From the NCBI GenBank assembly GCA_004552195.1, contig SFPC01000004.1, forward strand, positions 1-64,000: DNA of 64,000 bases, written 5' to 3'. Both the position numbers and the translations under genes were made by a program. Positions 55,834 to 64,000 of the stretch are shown here, one piece after another. The stretch is from Bacteroidales bacterium (GTDB lineage Bacteria > Bacteroidota > Bacteroidia > Bacteroidales > Bacteroidaceae). The notes under the pieces were generated by a model. The model made no database searches. It saw only the letters and a list, made by a program, of their open reading frames with translations, and was not told the origin of the DNA. Positions within the stretch are counted from its first letter, which is position 1. Each line of letters begins with the position of its first letter.

Positions 55834-57939
55834 ATGCGCAACTTATTACTTACCGCTGCCTTGGCCACCTTCTCCCTCGTGGCAGGAGCACAGACGTTTT
55901 CTGCCGGCGCAAGCCTCAACGGCACGGCTGAGCTGAAGGCACGCAACGCACAAAACCCCTTCACCATCCGTAGCGCCCAAAGCCCGGTCGTAAAAGCCGT
56001 GGCAAAGGCAGCAAAGCCCAAGAACATCAACCCGCTCGACTACGGTACGAAAGTGACGGTGATGACCGAGGACTTCTCCCTGCTCGAAACGGGCGAAATC
56101 GGCAACCCCGACGCTACGGTCAAGATGGTGGCCGAGGAATATAAATATCCCTGGATTAACCTCAAGGACGAATACTTCCAGACTCCGGGATGGGGCGGTT
56201 ACAACGTCTATCCTGCCGGCGGTGTGCTCTGCATCGACACGAAGAAAGACTATGGCCACATCAACACCCCCATGCTCAACCTGGCTGCCTACGACCGCGT
56301 GGCTGTGCTCACCTTCAAGGCACGCACCGATGCAGGTGAAACCGTCTCCGACTTCATCGTTCAGGGCGCCGAAACCTTCAACATGGCTCCCACCTGGCGA
56401 TTCCTCGACGACTACATCTGCCCCGCCATCACCGACGAGTGGCAGACGTATGAGTTCATCTTCCACGACTGCGGCGAGTACACCCTCCTCAACCTCGTGC
56501 CCAGCGGCCAGAGCCGCGTCTATCTGGACGATATCGAAGTCTACGTGGTTGACCCCTACATCGCCATGCCGCTGACCAAGCCCCACACGAACTACCAGGG
56601 CACCAGCTTCGATGCCAACTGGGAAGCCGTGGAGGGTGCAGAGTACTACTTGGTCAACCTCTACGAATACGATGCCCTGCTCGGCGAATACGAGCTGGTG
56701 AAGGAGGACCTCAAGGCCGAGACCAACACGCTGCACATCACGGAAGTTGAGTCCGGCACCACGTACTACTACACCGTACGTGCCGTGAAGGAAGGCCACC
56801 AGTCGCTCGAAAGCTCCATGCAAGCCGTGTTCGACCTCGTAGCTCCTGTGCTCAACCCCGTCAATGGCGGAGAGGATGAGCTGGAATCCTACGACGCATC
56901 GTGGAGCGTGGTGCCCTCGGCTAACTATTACAACTACTGGGCTTACGGCAAGCGCGTGGCAGAGGCCGACGGCGAGTTCATCGTTACCAACGAGGACTTC
57001 AACAACCTGAAGAAGTCTGACGGCAGCGACCCCGACTACACGCTGGAGGAACATGACTTCAACGTGTACAGCGACACTTACCTCGTGGGCCTTACCCAGG
57101 CCGGCTGGAACGGACAGAACTACATCCCCTACGCCGAAGGCATGGCCTGCGTCGACGCTTACCACTACCTATACAACCACGAGCAGTCCGGCATCATCTC
57201 GCCCGAACTCGACCTCTCGAAGGACGGCGGCAAGTTCACCCTCAACGTGAAGCTGATGGGCGAAGTGTCGACTTTCTGGGATACGGAAGGCCAGAAGCAC
57301 GAGGGTGCCACGCAGTGTGCCGTAGCCATCTTCAACTACGACGAGGAAGCAGGCGAATTCAACCAGGCCGAACTGGTTTACCCCGGCACCATCACGGACA
57401 GCTGGCAGGACTTCACCGTACAGCTCACGAAGGGTGCCGCACGCTCCAAAGTGGGCATCTTCGGTGTGAGCTACCCCGGTAACCTCTACATCGATGACGT
57501 GAAAATCACCCAGAACTACAAGGCCGGCGAATACTTGGTAGACCCCTTCTGCTACGCCTTCATGCACCAAGGTGCTGCCATCAACGTGGAACTCCCCAAC
57601 AGCCTGGCCGGCATGGAAGTTTACCACAAGGTAAGTGCTGTGAAGATGGTAGACGCTCCCGGAGTGGAGGGCAGCTACAAGGAAAGCGCCTTCTCCGACC
57701 TGGAACGTGTCAACGTGAAAGTGAGCGGCATTGAACAGGCCGACATGGAGGGTGCCGCAGTGAAGCTGCTCGGCAACCGCCTGACGGTAGTCAATCCCCG
57801 AGGCGAGGACGTAACGGTTTACAACGCCGACGGCAGCCGCATCGCCGCCGCCAACGCTCAGCAAACCGTAACCACCCTCCCCGTTCACGGCGTATACATT
57901 GTCAAGGTGGGCAACAAGGTTAGCAAGATTGCCTACTAA
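55834..57939 (+). CDS. secreted jelly-roll (choice-of-anchor-like) protein with sorting tail
   Basis: A 701-aa exported protein whose signal peptide is RNLLLTAALATFSLVAGAQ. Two jelly-roll-like halves flank a fibronectin type III-like middle: VMTEDFSLLETGEIGNPDAT to YLDDIEVYVVDPYIAM (about 75-245), a middle with TKPHTNYQGTSFDANWEAVE (about 250-345), and FIVTNEDFNNLKKSDGSDPD to GNLYIDDVKITQNY (about 385-565). The end, VTVYNADGSRIAAANAQQTV with VYIVKVGNKV, is a type IX-like tail. It is the last of a set of similar secreted proteins. Function is unknown. Confidence 0.78.
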   Translation: MRNLLLTAALATFSLVAGAQTFSAGASLNGTAELKARNAQNPFTIRSAQSPVVKAVAKAAKPKNINPLDYGTKVTVMTEDFSLLETGEIGNPDATVKMVAEEYKYPWINLKDEYFQTPGWGGYNVYPAGGVLCIDTKKDYGHINTPMLNLAAYDRVAVLTFKARTDAGETVSDFIVQGAETFNMAPTWRFLDDYICPAITDEWQTYEFIFHDCGEYTLLNLVPSGQSRVYLDDIEVYVVDPYIAMPLTKPHTNYQGTSFDANWEAVEGAEYYLVNLYEYDALLGEYELVKEDLKAETNTLHITEVESGTTYYYTVRAVKEGHQSLESSMQAVFDLVAPVLNPVNGGEDELESYDASWSVVPSANYYNYWAYGKRVAEADGEFIVTNEDFNNLKKSDGSDPDYTLEEHDFNVYSDTYLVGLTQAGWNGQNYIPYAEGMACVDAYHYLYNHEQSGIISPELDLSKDGGKFTLNVKLMGEVSTFWDTEGQKHEGATQCAVAIFNYDEEAGEFNQAELVYPGTITDSWQDFTVQLTKGAARSKVGIFGVSYPGNLYIDDVKITQNYKAGEYLVDPFCYAFMHQGAAINVELPNSLAGMEVYHKVSAVKMVDAPGVEGSYKESAFSDLERVNVKVSGIEQADMEGAAVKLLGNRLTVVNPRGEDVTVYNADGSRIAAANAQQTVTTLPVHGVYIVKVGNKVSKIAY

Positions 57940-58007
57940 CGGCCTCGCCCATCCATCTTACTGATTGGGGTGTTCAACCTAAGTGATAGAACACCGCTTA
58001 TAAATTG

Positions 58008-58056
58008 AGTAGGAGGTAAACACCCATCACCGGTGTCTATCTCCTACTTTCGTATT
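58008..58056 (+). terminator. 17-bp hairpin after the secreted-protein series
   Basis: AGTAGGAGGTAAACACC (58008-58024) pairs with GGTGTCTATCTCCTACT (58032-58048), one mismatch and one G-U, followed by TTCGTATTT. Confidence 0.78.
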
Positions 58057-58112
58057 TACCAACCTCTCACACCACGGAGCATTTTGCCACTTACCTCCCC
58101 CAAAAATCATGC

Positions 58113-58412
58113 TCTTCTATACGTATTTTTATCCCGAAAAAAAGCATTCACTCTTTCACACGGTGGCTTTTTATTCCAGATTCTCAGTTGTTTCGAGTGT
58201 GAAGGCTTGCTTTTTCCACCCTTCACAAGTGTTCACCGCCTGTGTGAATGCTTTGCTGCCCGTGTGAACACTTTGCTGCCCGGTGTGAAGGCTTTATTTT
58301 CAAAGCCTTCACACTCGAAACCAATGAAAATCAATAGAAAACGAGCACCGTGTGAAAGGGTGAATACTTTTTTCGGGAAATAAAAAGCGTATATACGCGC
58401 GCGAAAGGGGCA
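58113..58412 (-). repeat. family A terminal-inverted-repeat element, copy 3 (reverse)
   Basis: About 300 bp, the reverse complement of the other A copies. The left edge is CTTCTATACGTATTTTTAT followed by CCCGAAAAAAAGC; the right edge is TTTTTTCGGGAAATAAAAAG then CGTATATACGCGCGCGAAAG and GGGCAT. GCTTTGCTGCCCGTGTGAA-type units occur twice inside. Confidence 0.8.
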
Positions 58413-58416
58413 TTGT

Positions 58417-58501
58417 ATAATGTATAATGAAGGCTACGCCAATGGGGGGCGGCGGTTCTGCTTCGTCCTGTATGTCGGTCGTCAACCTCATTATACATTA
58501 T
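58417..58501. repeat. 85-bp segment bounded by a 14-bp inverted repeat
   Basis: ATAATGTATAATGA (58417-58430) is repeated inverted as TCATTATACATTAT (58488-58501). It lies in the A-C linker of the third composite copy, which is about 50 bp longer than the others. CATTATACATTATT also occurs at 46672-46685. Confidence 0.55.
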
Positions 58502-58524
58502 TGCCAGTTCCGGCAGGACACTGC

Positions 58525-58598
58525 GTGAAGTTCTCTTCACAAGTCGCCGACTATTTTGCCGGGCTCGCCGAGCCCCGCAAACAACTCCCGGACTTTTT
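58525..58598 (-). repeat. family C repeat, copy 3 (reverse)
   Basis: GTGAAGTTCTCTTCAC, AAGTCGCCGACTATTTTGCC, GGGCTCGCCGAGCCC and AACTCCCGGACTTTTT align in reverse with 11516-11587 without gaps. With A and the terminators it accounts for most of the 57940-58698 gap. Confidence 0.8.
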
Positions 58599-58619
58599 GG
58601 AAAGGCATGGCATTATCGC

Positions 58620-58657
58620 AAAACAGGTGTGCCCCTATCACGGAGCACACCTGTTTT
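58620..58657 (-). terminator. terminator of the outer-membrane receptor gene
   Basis: AAAACAGGTGTGC (58620-58632) pairs perfectly with GCACACCTGTTTT (58645-58657) over 12 bases. It lies 42 bp past the stop of the minus-strand gene. Confidence 0.7.
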
Positions 58658-58698
58658 GGTTGTTTGAATGCCGAAGCGGGAGCCGGGGAAGGCAACCC

Positions 58699-61497
58699 TC
58701 AGCGGCGTTTGTTCTTCTTGTCGCCTTTCGCCTCGAAGTTGTAGGTGAAGCTGAGCTGCACGTAGTGGTGCATCAAGTCGCTGCTGTATTCCGTGCGCTC
58801 CGTGGCCGACTCCGTGGATAAGTAGCTGCGCCGCTTGTTCAGCAAATCGTCGAACGAGAGGTCGATGCGGCCTTTACCCTTCAGCACCTTGCAGCCCACG
58901 AGGAATTTCCAGTTGGGGATGGCGCGGTTCATCTCCGGCGACGAGTAACCCTTGTAGCCTTGCAGGTTGAGCGAGGTTTCCACTGTCCAATCGCGCCACT
59001 TGTAACGCGCCATACCGTAGACGATGTAGTCCGTCAGCGTCTGGTTGTTCTGCGGCGTCAGCTCATAGCGCAGGCGGCTTAGCGTGTACTTGCCCGAAAG
59101 CATCAGCGTCAGCTCCTCGCGCGAGAGGGTGACGGAGGGGTTTTCCGTCAGGAAGAACCGTTTGCGCAACTGCTGGCCGGCCCGGTCGGCATCGTAGTCC
59201 GCCGTGAGGAAACCGTATTTGTTGTGATAACCAGCCTCTATGGAGTTGTGCACCCGCACGAAGTCGCCGATGCCCTGCTCATAGCGCAATTTGCCCGACA
59301 GTCCCCAGCCGTCGCGCAGGTTGGCCGACACCTGGCGGTAGGCACCCGTACGGTCGTTGAAGAAGAACATATAGCCGCGCTGGGACATCCAACGTTCATA
59401 ATTCACGCCGGCCGAGATGCTGCGCTGCTGCTTCGTCATGTTCAGGAAATAGTTGATGCTCGCGCTGTGCGTATGACTGTTTTTCAGCTGCGGGTTGCCC
59501 TGTATCACGAAGAGCGGATTGGTATTGTCGGTATAAGCGACCGTTTCGAGCAAGTTGGGCACCGAGGTGCTGTAATGGTAAGCCGCCTCCAAGCTCTGGC
59601 CGCGCCGCACCTTCCAGCGCAGCGTGAGGTCGGGCTGCCATAGGTCCACATCGCGCAACTTGTCGATGTCCAACTCGCCACGCTTATAGGCCAGGTTCTC
59701 GTGGCGGAAGGTGTAGTTCAGGTTGGGCAACACGCTCAGTTTCCCCACATTCAGGGTCAGGCCCAGCGAGGCGCGGTGTTCGTCCGTCGTTTTCCGGTTG
59801 CGGTAACTGTTGGGGTCGAGCAGCGGATCGGGCTGTTCTGCATCCGGCGCGGCGGCAGCGTCGGTCACGATGTGATCCTGACGTTCGTAGTCCAGCCGGT
59901 GCTGGAAATGATAGCCCACGTTGATCATCAAGGGCTTCCACAACCATCGCTGGTAGCTGGCATCGGCAGTGGCGCGCAGCGAATGGCCCGGGCGGTTGTC
60001 CGTTTCGTAACGCCACTCGCCGGGCTGGTCATCACGGAAGTAGCGCAGGTCGCGCTCGGCATACGCCTCCATCTGCCGGTCGGTATAATCGATGCCGCCT
60101 CCTACGCGCAAATTCGCATTGCCGGGCAACAGACGCTGCAACTCTACGGAGACGTTGCTGTTCATCTCTTCAGAGAACGATGTGCTCCGGTACAGCGAGC
60201 GCGACACAGGCATCCCTGCCTCCTGACCCGGATGGTCGGTGGCGAAAGCCGCGTCCAACGGATTACGGGCGAAGCCGTAGGGATCGGCATCGTAGGCCGC
60301 GCTGCGCTCTGTCTGTTCCTCGCGTTTCTTCTCGTAGTTCCATCCACCACGCACATACAGCCAGGTGATGCTGTCTAACTGGAAATTGCCTAAGAAGGAG
60401 AAGTCGGGCTTCAGCAAGTGACTGTATTTCTTGCTGTCCGTAAGTCCGTAGGTGCGTCCCCCCGAAGTCAGATAGGTCTCACGGCTCTGCCGGCTGCTGC
60501 CCCAGCCGTCGGTGTGCTGCCCCTGGACGTTGAAGGAGAAGGACTGGTTCAGTTCTTTCTCGCCCTGCCGCGTCTTCCACTGATGCTTGTAGCCCAGAGA
60601 GCCGAACTGCTGCTTGCCGAAGGGGCTGGAAGAGCCGCTGGCCATGGAGCGGAAGGTCTTGTCGAATATCTGCTGGTTGATGTTGTTCACGTTGCCGTAG
60701 GCCATGAGGGGGTCGGAGGTGGAAAGGTACATGGCGTCGAGGCGAGCTAAGTAGCCGTCGTCAGTCTGGTAAGTGCCCTTGGCGGAGCCATACCACTTCT
60801 CCAAAAATCCGGGTTTCACCTGTATGTCGAGCACATGGTCTTCCTCGCCGTCATCGCGCCCCGTGTGTTCCTTGAGTTTGCTGGCTTTGTTGTACGCCTT
60901 GATGCGCTCCACGGCCTCGGCGGGTAGGCGTTCCTGCAAGATGGTGTTGTCGGCAAACATTTCCTCGCCGTTGACGAGGATGCGCACGGGCTTGTCCATC
61001 CAGAACAGCTTTCCGTCCTTCTCCGTCACGCCGGGCAACTGCTTGATGAGCTCGTCGAGCCGCGCTCCTTCGCTCAGGTTGAAGGCATCGGGGTTGAACA
61101 CGACCGTGTCGCCGCGCATGACGAAACGCTTGGCACGCGCCGTGACGACTGCCGAACGCAGAAATACCTCTGAGGGCTTCAGCGCGATGTCGCCCAAGCG
61201 CAGCGTGTCGTTACCCTCGAAGGCGGAGAAATGCACCGTGCGGGGATGATAACCAATGTACGAGGCTTCTATCCAGCAGTCATCGCCGCTCATCGAGAAG
61301 CTGAAGCAGCCTAAGCTGTCGGCAGTGAACGAACGGTAAGTCAAACTGTATTCATTGGGCCGGCTGTAGGCCGTGCTCTCCAAGTCGGGCAACGGCTCGC
61401 CCGTGGCGGCGTCGACGAAACGACCCGTAACGATGTCGGCCCGCACGGGCAAGGCCGTGAGGAAAATGAGCAGGATGTAAAGAAAAGAATGCTTCAT
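58699..61497 (-). CDS. TonB-dependent-receptor-like outer-membrane beta-barrel protein
   Basis: A 932-aa outer-membrane protein. The signal peptide is KHSFLYILLIFLTALPVRA. A carboxypeptidase-regulatory-like domain (about 22-105, VTGRFVDAATGEPLPDLEST) is followed by a plug-like region (LDELIKQLPGVTEKDGKLFW, ILVNGEEMFADNTILQERLP) and a large barrel of the OMP_b-brl type to the C-terminus. It ends LSFTYNFEAKGDKKNKRR, so the terminal aromatic strand is followed by a basic tail. No lipoprotein partner (SusD) is adjacent and no substrate can be named. The start at 61497 begins the signal peptide; 61533 is open but less likely. Confidence 0.85.
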   Translation of the reverse strand: MKHSFLYILLIFLTALPVRADIVTGRFVDAATGEPLPDLESTAYSRPNEYSLTYRSFTADSLGCFSFSMSGDDCWIEASYIGYHPRTVHFSAFEGNDTLRLGDIALKPSEVFLRSAVVTARAKRFVMRGDTVVFNPDAFNLSEGARLDELIKQLPGVTEKDGKLFWMDKPVRILVNGEEMFADNTILQERLPAEAVERIKAYNKASKLKEHTGRDDGEEDHVLDIQVKPGFLEKWYGSAKGTYQTDDGYLARLDAMYLSTSDPLMAYGNVNNINQQIFDKTFRSMASGSSSPFGKQQFGSLGYKHQWKTRQGEKELNQSFSFNVQGQHTDGWGSSRQSRETYLTSGGRTYGLTDSKKYSHLLKPDFSFLGNFQLDSITWLYVRGGWNYEKKREEQTERSAAYDADPYGFARNPLDAAFATDHPGQEAGMPVSRSLYRSTSFSEEMNSNVSVELQRLLPGNANLRVGGGIDYTDRQMEAYAERDLRYFRDDQPGEWRYETDNRPGHSLRATADASYQRWLWKPLMINVGYHFQHRLDYERQDHIVTDAAAAPDAEQPDPLLDPNSYRNRKTTDEHRASLGLTLNVGKLSVLPNLNYTFRHENLAYKRGELDIDKLRDVDLWQPDLTLRWKVRRGQSLEAAYHYSTSVPNLLETVAYTDNTNPLFVIQGNPQLKNSHTHSASINYFLNMTKQQRSISAGVNYERWMSQRGYMFFFNDRTGAYRQVSANLRDGWGLSGKLRYEQGIGDFVRVHNSIEAGYHNKYGFLTADYDADRAGQQLRKRFFLTENPSVTLSREELTLMLSGKYTLSRLRYELTPQNNQTLTDYIVYGMARYKWRDWTVETSLNLQGYKGYSSPEMNRAIPNWKFLVGCKVLKGKGRIDLSFDDLLNKRRSYLSTESATERTEYSSDLMHHYVQLSFTYNFEAKGDKKNKRR

Positions 61498-61518
61498 GAT
61501 ATAGGTGAAGGGTTTAAC

Positions 61519-61592
61519 TTTCGGAGGTACCAAAAGTTAAAGGTTATAAGGTTATGGTCGCTTCGCTCCCAGGTTATAAGGTTATAAAGATT
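61519..61592 (+). repeat. family B partial repeat in a leader region
   Basis: AGGTTATAAGGTTATGGTCG, CTTCGCTCCCAGGTTATAAG and GTTATAAAGA are the left half of family B; TTTCGGAGGTAC adjoins it. It lies between the receptor start and its likely promoter. The rest of the 61498-61786 gap has no gene. Confidence 0.7.
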
Positions 61593-61652
61593 GTGCCAGC
61601 GCGAGCAGAGCCAAGCTTGCCCCAAGCTATGCCGAGCGCAGCTAAGCTTCTG

Positions 61653-61660
61653 CAAAAGTA
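61653..61660 (-). promoter_or_regulatory. possible promoter of the outer-membrane receptor gene
   Basis: On the minus strand TACTTTTG matches the -7 consensus, 156 bp before the start. The -33 region is weak. If used, the leader would contain the partial B repeat. Confidence 0.45.
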
Positions 61661-61786
61661 TGCATTACAATCCATTAACACCGAAACATACCTCCATATA
61701 ACGAATTACCCCCCCGATTACGTTTTTTTAAGATTTCAAAGAGCGGTTTAAGCCATTCCATCCCGATTTCGGGTATATTGTTTGCC

Positions 61787-62536
61787 TTACTTGCGCCCGA
61801 AATCGGCCGGCACTTCGCCCCAGCGGGAGGTTTCCCATTTGAGCAGGGGGATGGCGGAAAAGTCGTGGGTGTTGAGCCATCGCTCGGCCCGCTCGATGAG
61901 CCGGAAAAGCGGCTCGGTGCGCTCGGTGCGCTGCAAAGTGGTGCGGCAACGGCGGGCACGCACCCACAACAGGGCGTTGCGGCTGTCGGAATAGACGGCC
62001 ATGCGGCTGCCTTGGGCGGTAAGCAGGGCGAGGGCATGGACGATGGCGAGGAACTCGCCGATGTTGTTGGTGCCGTACAGGGGGCCGTAGTGGAACACGA
62101 CGCGACCGGTGGCAAGGCTCACGCCTCGGTATTCCATGGGGCCGGGATTGCCACTGCACGCGGCATCGACGGCCAGGGCATCGAGGCGCACTTCGGGCGG
62201 AAGGTTGAGCAGGAGGTCGGACGGCTCACTCGCATGGCCGCCCGGAGCATTGCTCTCAAGACCTAACAGGGAGGGGGAAGCCGCTTGCAAGTTTTGGCCG
62301 GCATCAGAGGGCGTGGCAGCAGTCACTGTCTGAGAGGCGGACGGGGAAGTGCCGGCAGGTCTGGCCGGACGCTGCGGCGGCCCGGCTTCGAAGGCTTGCC
62401 GGGCCTCAGCCTCGGTGGCAAATGCTTTGAAGGCCGAGGAGGGGAATTGTTTCACCTGTTCCTCACACTCCTCCCAGCTGAGGTAGACACCGGGTATGCG
62501 GCCACGCCACACGACGTAATATTTCTGTTTGGACAT
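61787..62536 (-). CDS. ribonuclease H with N-terminal hybrid-binding domain
   Basis: A 249-aa protein. The N-terminal 45 residues (KQKYYVVWRGRIPGVYLSWE, with the following SSAFKAFATEAEARQAF) form the RNA/DNA hybrid-binding, viroplasmin-like domain of eukaryotic-type RNase H1. A Pro/Ala/Ser-rich linker (about 50-110) leads to the catalytic domain: LAVDAACSGNPGPMEYRGVS (first Asp), TNNIGEFLAIVHAL (Glu) and VYSDSRNALLWVRA (Asp). It removes RNA from RNA-DNA hybrids. The linker is longer than usual. It lies downstream of the argS terminator on the same strand. Confidence 0.9.
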   Translation of the reverse strand: MSKQKYYVVWRGRIPGVYLSWEECEEQVKQFPSSAFKAFATEAEARQAFEAGPPQRPARPAGTSPSASQTVTAATPSDAGQNLQAASPSLLGLESNAPGGHASEPSDLLLNLPPEVRLDALAVDAACSGNPGPMEYRGVSLATGRVVFHYGPLYGTNNIGEFLAIVHALALLTAQGSRMAVYSDSRNALLWVRARRCRTTLQRTERTEPLFRLIERAERWLNTHDFSAIPLLKWETSRWGEVPADFGRK

Positions 62537-62550
62537 ATCGCTTGAAAAGT

Positions 62551-62588
62551 AGAAAAAAGCCTGCCGGCCACATCCGGTCGGCAGGCTT
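62551..62588 (-). terminator. argS terminator
   Basis: AAGCCTGCCGGCC (62557-62569) pairs with GGTCGGCAGGCTT (62576-62588) with one G-U over 6 bases. On the minus strand it is followed by TTTTCT. Confidence 0.8.
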
Positions 62589-62612
62589 GAAGAAAAAATA
62601 AACGGGAAGCCC

Positions 62613-64000
62613 TTACATACGTTCGGGCATCTCTATGCCGAGCAGTCCCATGCCCAAACGGACAACCTTGGCCACGTTGAGCGAAAGGACAAGACGGAAT
62701 GCTTGTTTGTCGGGGTCGGTCTCGCGAAGGATGCTGAAGTCGTGGTAGAACTGGTTGTATTCTTTCACGAGCTCGTAGCAGTAGTTGGCCACGGCGGCGG
62801 GCTGGTATTCGGTGCCGGCCTGACGCACCACGGCGGCGAAATCGGCAATGTGTTGCACGATTTCTTCTTCCTTCACGGACAGCCCTACCGCAGGCGAGAG
62901 CTTCTCGGGCAAGCGGATTCCGGCATCGGCGGCCTTGCGCAGGATGGAACGGATGCGGGCGTAGGTGTACTGGATGAAGGGACCTGTATTGCCGTTGAAG
63001 TCGATGCTTTCCTCGGGGTTGAAGAGCATATTCTTGCGCGCATCGACCTTGAGAAGGAAGTATTTCAAAGCTCCCATGCCGACAATGCGTGCGACTTCGG
63101 CTTTTTCTTCCTCGGTCATGTCGTCGAATTTGCCGGCCTCTTCCACGGTTTGGCGGGCCTGGGCTATCATGCCGGCAATGAGGTCGTCGGCATCGACCAC
63201 GGTGCCTTCGCGGCTCTTCATCTTGCCGTTGGGCAGCTCGACCATGCCGTAGGAGAAGTGGACCAGACTCTTGCCCCACTCGAAACCGAGCTTGTCGAGC
63301 AGGATGGAGAGCACTTGGAAGTGGTAGTTCTGCTCGTTGCCCACGACGTAAATCATCTTGTCGATGGGGAAGTCGCGGAAACGGAGCTTGGCGGTGCCGA
63401 TGTCCTGCGTCATGTAAACGGAAGTGCCGTCGGCGCGGAGCAGGAGTTTCTCGTCAAGTCCTTCGGCGGTGAGGTCGGCCCAGACGGAACCGTCTTCCTT
63501 GCGGAAAAAGATGCCTTTCTGCAAACCTTCGTCGACCTTTTCCTTGCCTTCGAGATAGGTGTCGCTCTCGTAATAAATCTTGTCGAAGCTGACACCGAGT
63601 GCCTTGTAGGTTTCGTCGAAGCCGGCATAGACCCACTCGTTCATCTTGCGCCAAAGGGCACGCACTTCGGGGTCGCCCTGCTCCCACTTCACGAGCATGG
63701 CGTGGGCTTCCTGCATGAGCGGACTTTCTTTCTTGGCCTTCTCCTCGGCAGCTTCGGCCTCCATGCCTTCGGCCTCGAAACGTGCTTTGAGCTCTGCCAC
63801 TTCGGCGCGGTAGTGCTTGTCGAAGGCTACGTAGTAGTCGCCTATCAGGTGGTCACCCTTCTTGCCCGAGGTCTGGGGCGTTTCGCCGTTGCCGTATTTC
63901 AACCAGGCCAGCATCGATTTACAGATGTGGATGCCCCGGTCGTTCACGATGTTGGTCTTGACCACGCGGTTGCCGTTGGCTTCAATCACACCGGCCAATG
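62613..64000 (-). CDS. argS: arginyl-tRNA synthetase, C-terminal part (cut by window edge)
   Basis: Charges tRNA-Arg. The frame stays open to the right edge of the window, so the start and about the first 130 residues lie outside. What remains includes GNRVVKTNIVNDRGIHICKS, YVVGNEQNYHFQVLSILLDK and the KMSKS-like loop KMKSREGTVVDADDL, then the DALR-type anticodon-binding domain with FIQYTYARIRSILRKA and the end VRLGMGLLGIEMPERM. The HIGH motif should lie beyond the edge. A TTG at 63998 is not a credible start. Confidence 0.95.
   Translation of the reverse strand, partial: LAGVIEANGNRVVKTNIVNDRGIHICKSMLAWLKYGNGETPQTSGKKGDHLIGDYYVAFDKHYRAEVAELKARFEAEGMEAEAAEEKAKKESPLMQEAHAMLVKWEQGDPEVRALWRKMNEWVYAGFDETYKALGVSFDKIYYESDTYLEGKEKVDEGLQKGIFFRKEDGSVWADLTAEGLDEKLLLRADGTSVYMTQDIGTAKLRFRDFPIDKMIYVVGNEQNYHFQVLSILLDKLGFEWGKSLVHFSYGMVELPNGKMKSREGTVVDADDLIAGMIAQARQTVEEAGKFDDMTEEEKAEVARIVGMGALKYFLLKVDARKNMLFNPEESIDFNGNTGPFIQYTYARIRSILRKAADAGIRLPEKLSPAVGLSVKEEEIVQHIADFAAVVRQAGTEYQPAAVANYCYELVKEYNQFYHDFSILRETDPDKQAFRLVLSLNVAKVVRLGMGLLGIEMPERM

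Overview
The window comes from a Bacteroidales genome, most likely Prevotellaceae or a close relative; the genus cannot be fixed from sequence alone. The signs are Bacteroidota promoters (TTTG about 20 bp upstream of TAnnTTTG), secreted proteins ending in type IX secretion-like tails, a DUF3098 gene between ftsX and uppP, a FloA-type flotillin, an ATP-type pckA and a SusC/TonB-type outer-membrane protein. The DNA is fairly GC-rich with C/G-ending codons. No rRNA, tRNA, CRISPR array, phage or recognisable insertion sequence was seen.

Layout. 0.1-2.4 kb: comEC, visibly T-rich compared with its neighbours. 2.5-8.5 kb: a minus-strand run (macroglobulin-like secreted protein, EEP-family phosphatase/nuclease, rhomboid protease, ribD) divergent from prmC. 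9.5-11.2 kb: an AAA-ATPase/PD-(D/E)XK gene of unknown role. 11.2-12.1 kb: a repeat island. 12.2-17.2 kb: sbcDC, divergent from nadA. 18.5-24.7 kb: plus-strand housekeeping genes (Xaa-Pro aminopeptidase, rbfA, LolC/E-like permease, aroQ, pyk, O-methyltransferase). 25.3-31.9 kb: ftsX, DUF3098, uppP, truB, queA, a folK-GNAT fusion and a polysaccharide flippase. 32.5-38.8 kb: YfhO-like membrane protein, pckA and floA. 39.1-42.0 kb: minus-strand monooxygenase, beta-barrel protein and SLC13/RCK transporter. 42.7-57.9 kb: sialidase, upp, xerD and four large secreted proteins. 58.7-64.0 kb: minus-strand outer-membrane receptor, RNase H and the C-terminal part of argS, which is cut by the window edge.

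The most unusual content is intergenic. Four families of dispersed, hairpin-rich repeats (called A, B, C and D here) fill nearly every large gap. Family A is about 300-400 bp with imperfect terminal inverted repeats and internal repeats of about 20 bp. Family C, about 72 bp, lies next to A in three copies as a composite C-A unit (11.5, 37.1 and 58.1 kb). C also occurs alone or beside family D (24.8, 32.2 and 42.3 kb). Family B is a 150-160 bp long-armed palindrome built on AGGTTATAAGGTTATGA-like sequence. Comparing the copies shows compensatory changes in a C hairpin, so a structured RNA or DNA element under selection is a reasonable hypothesis. The number of copies elsewhere and any function are unknown.
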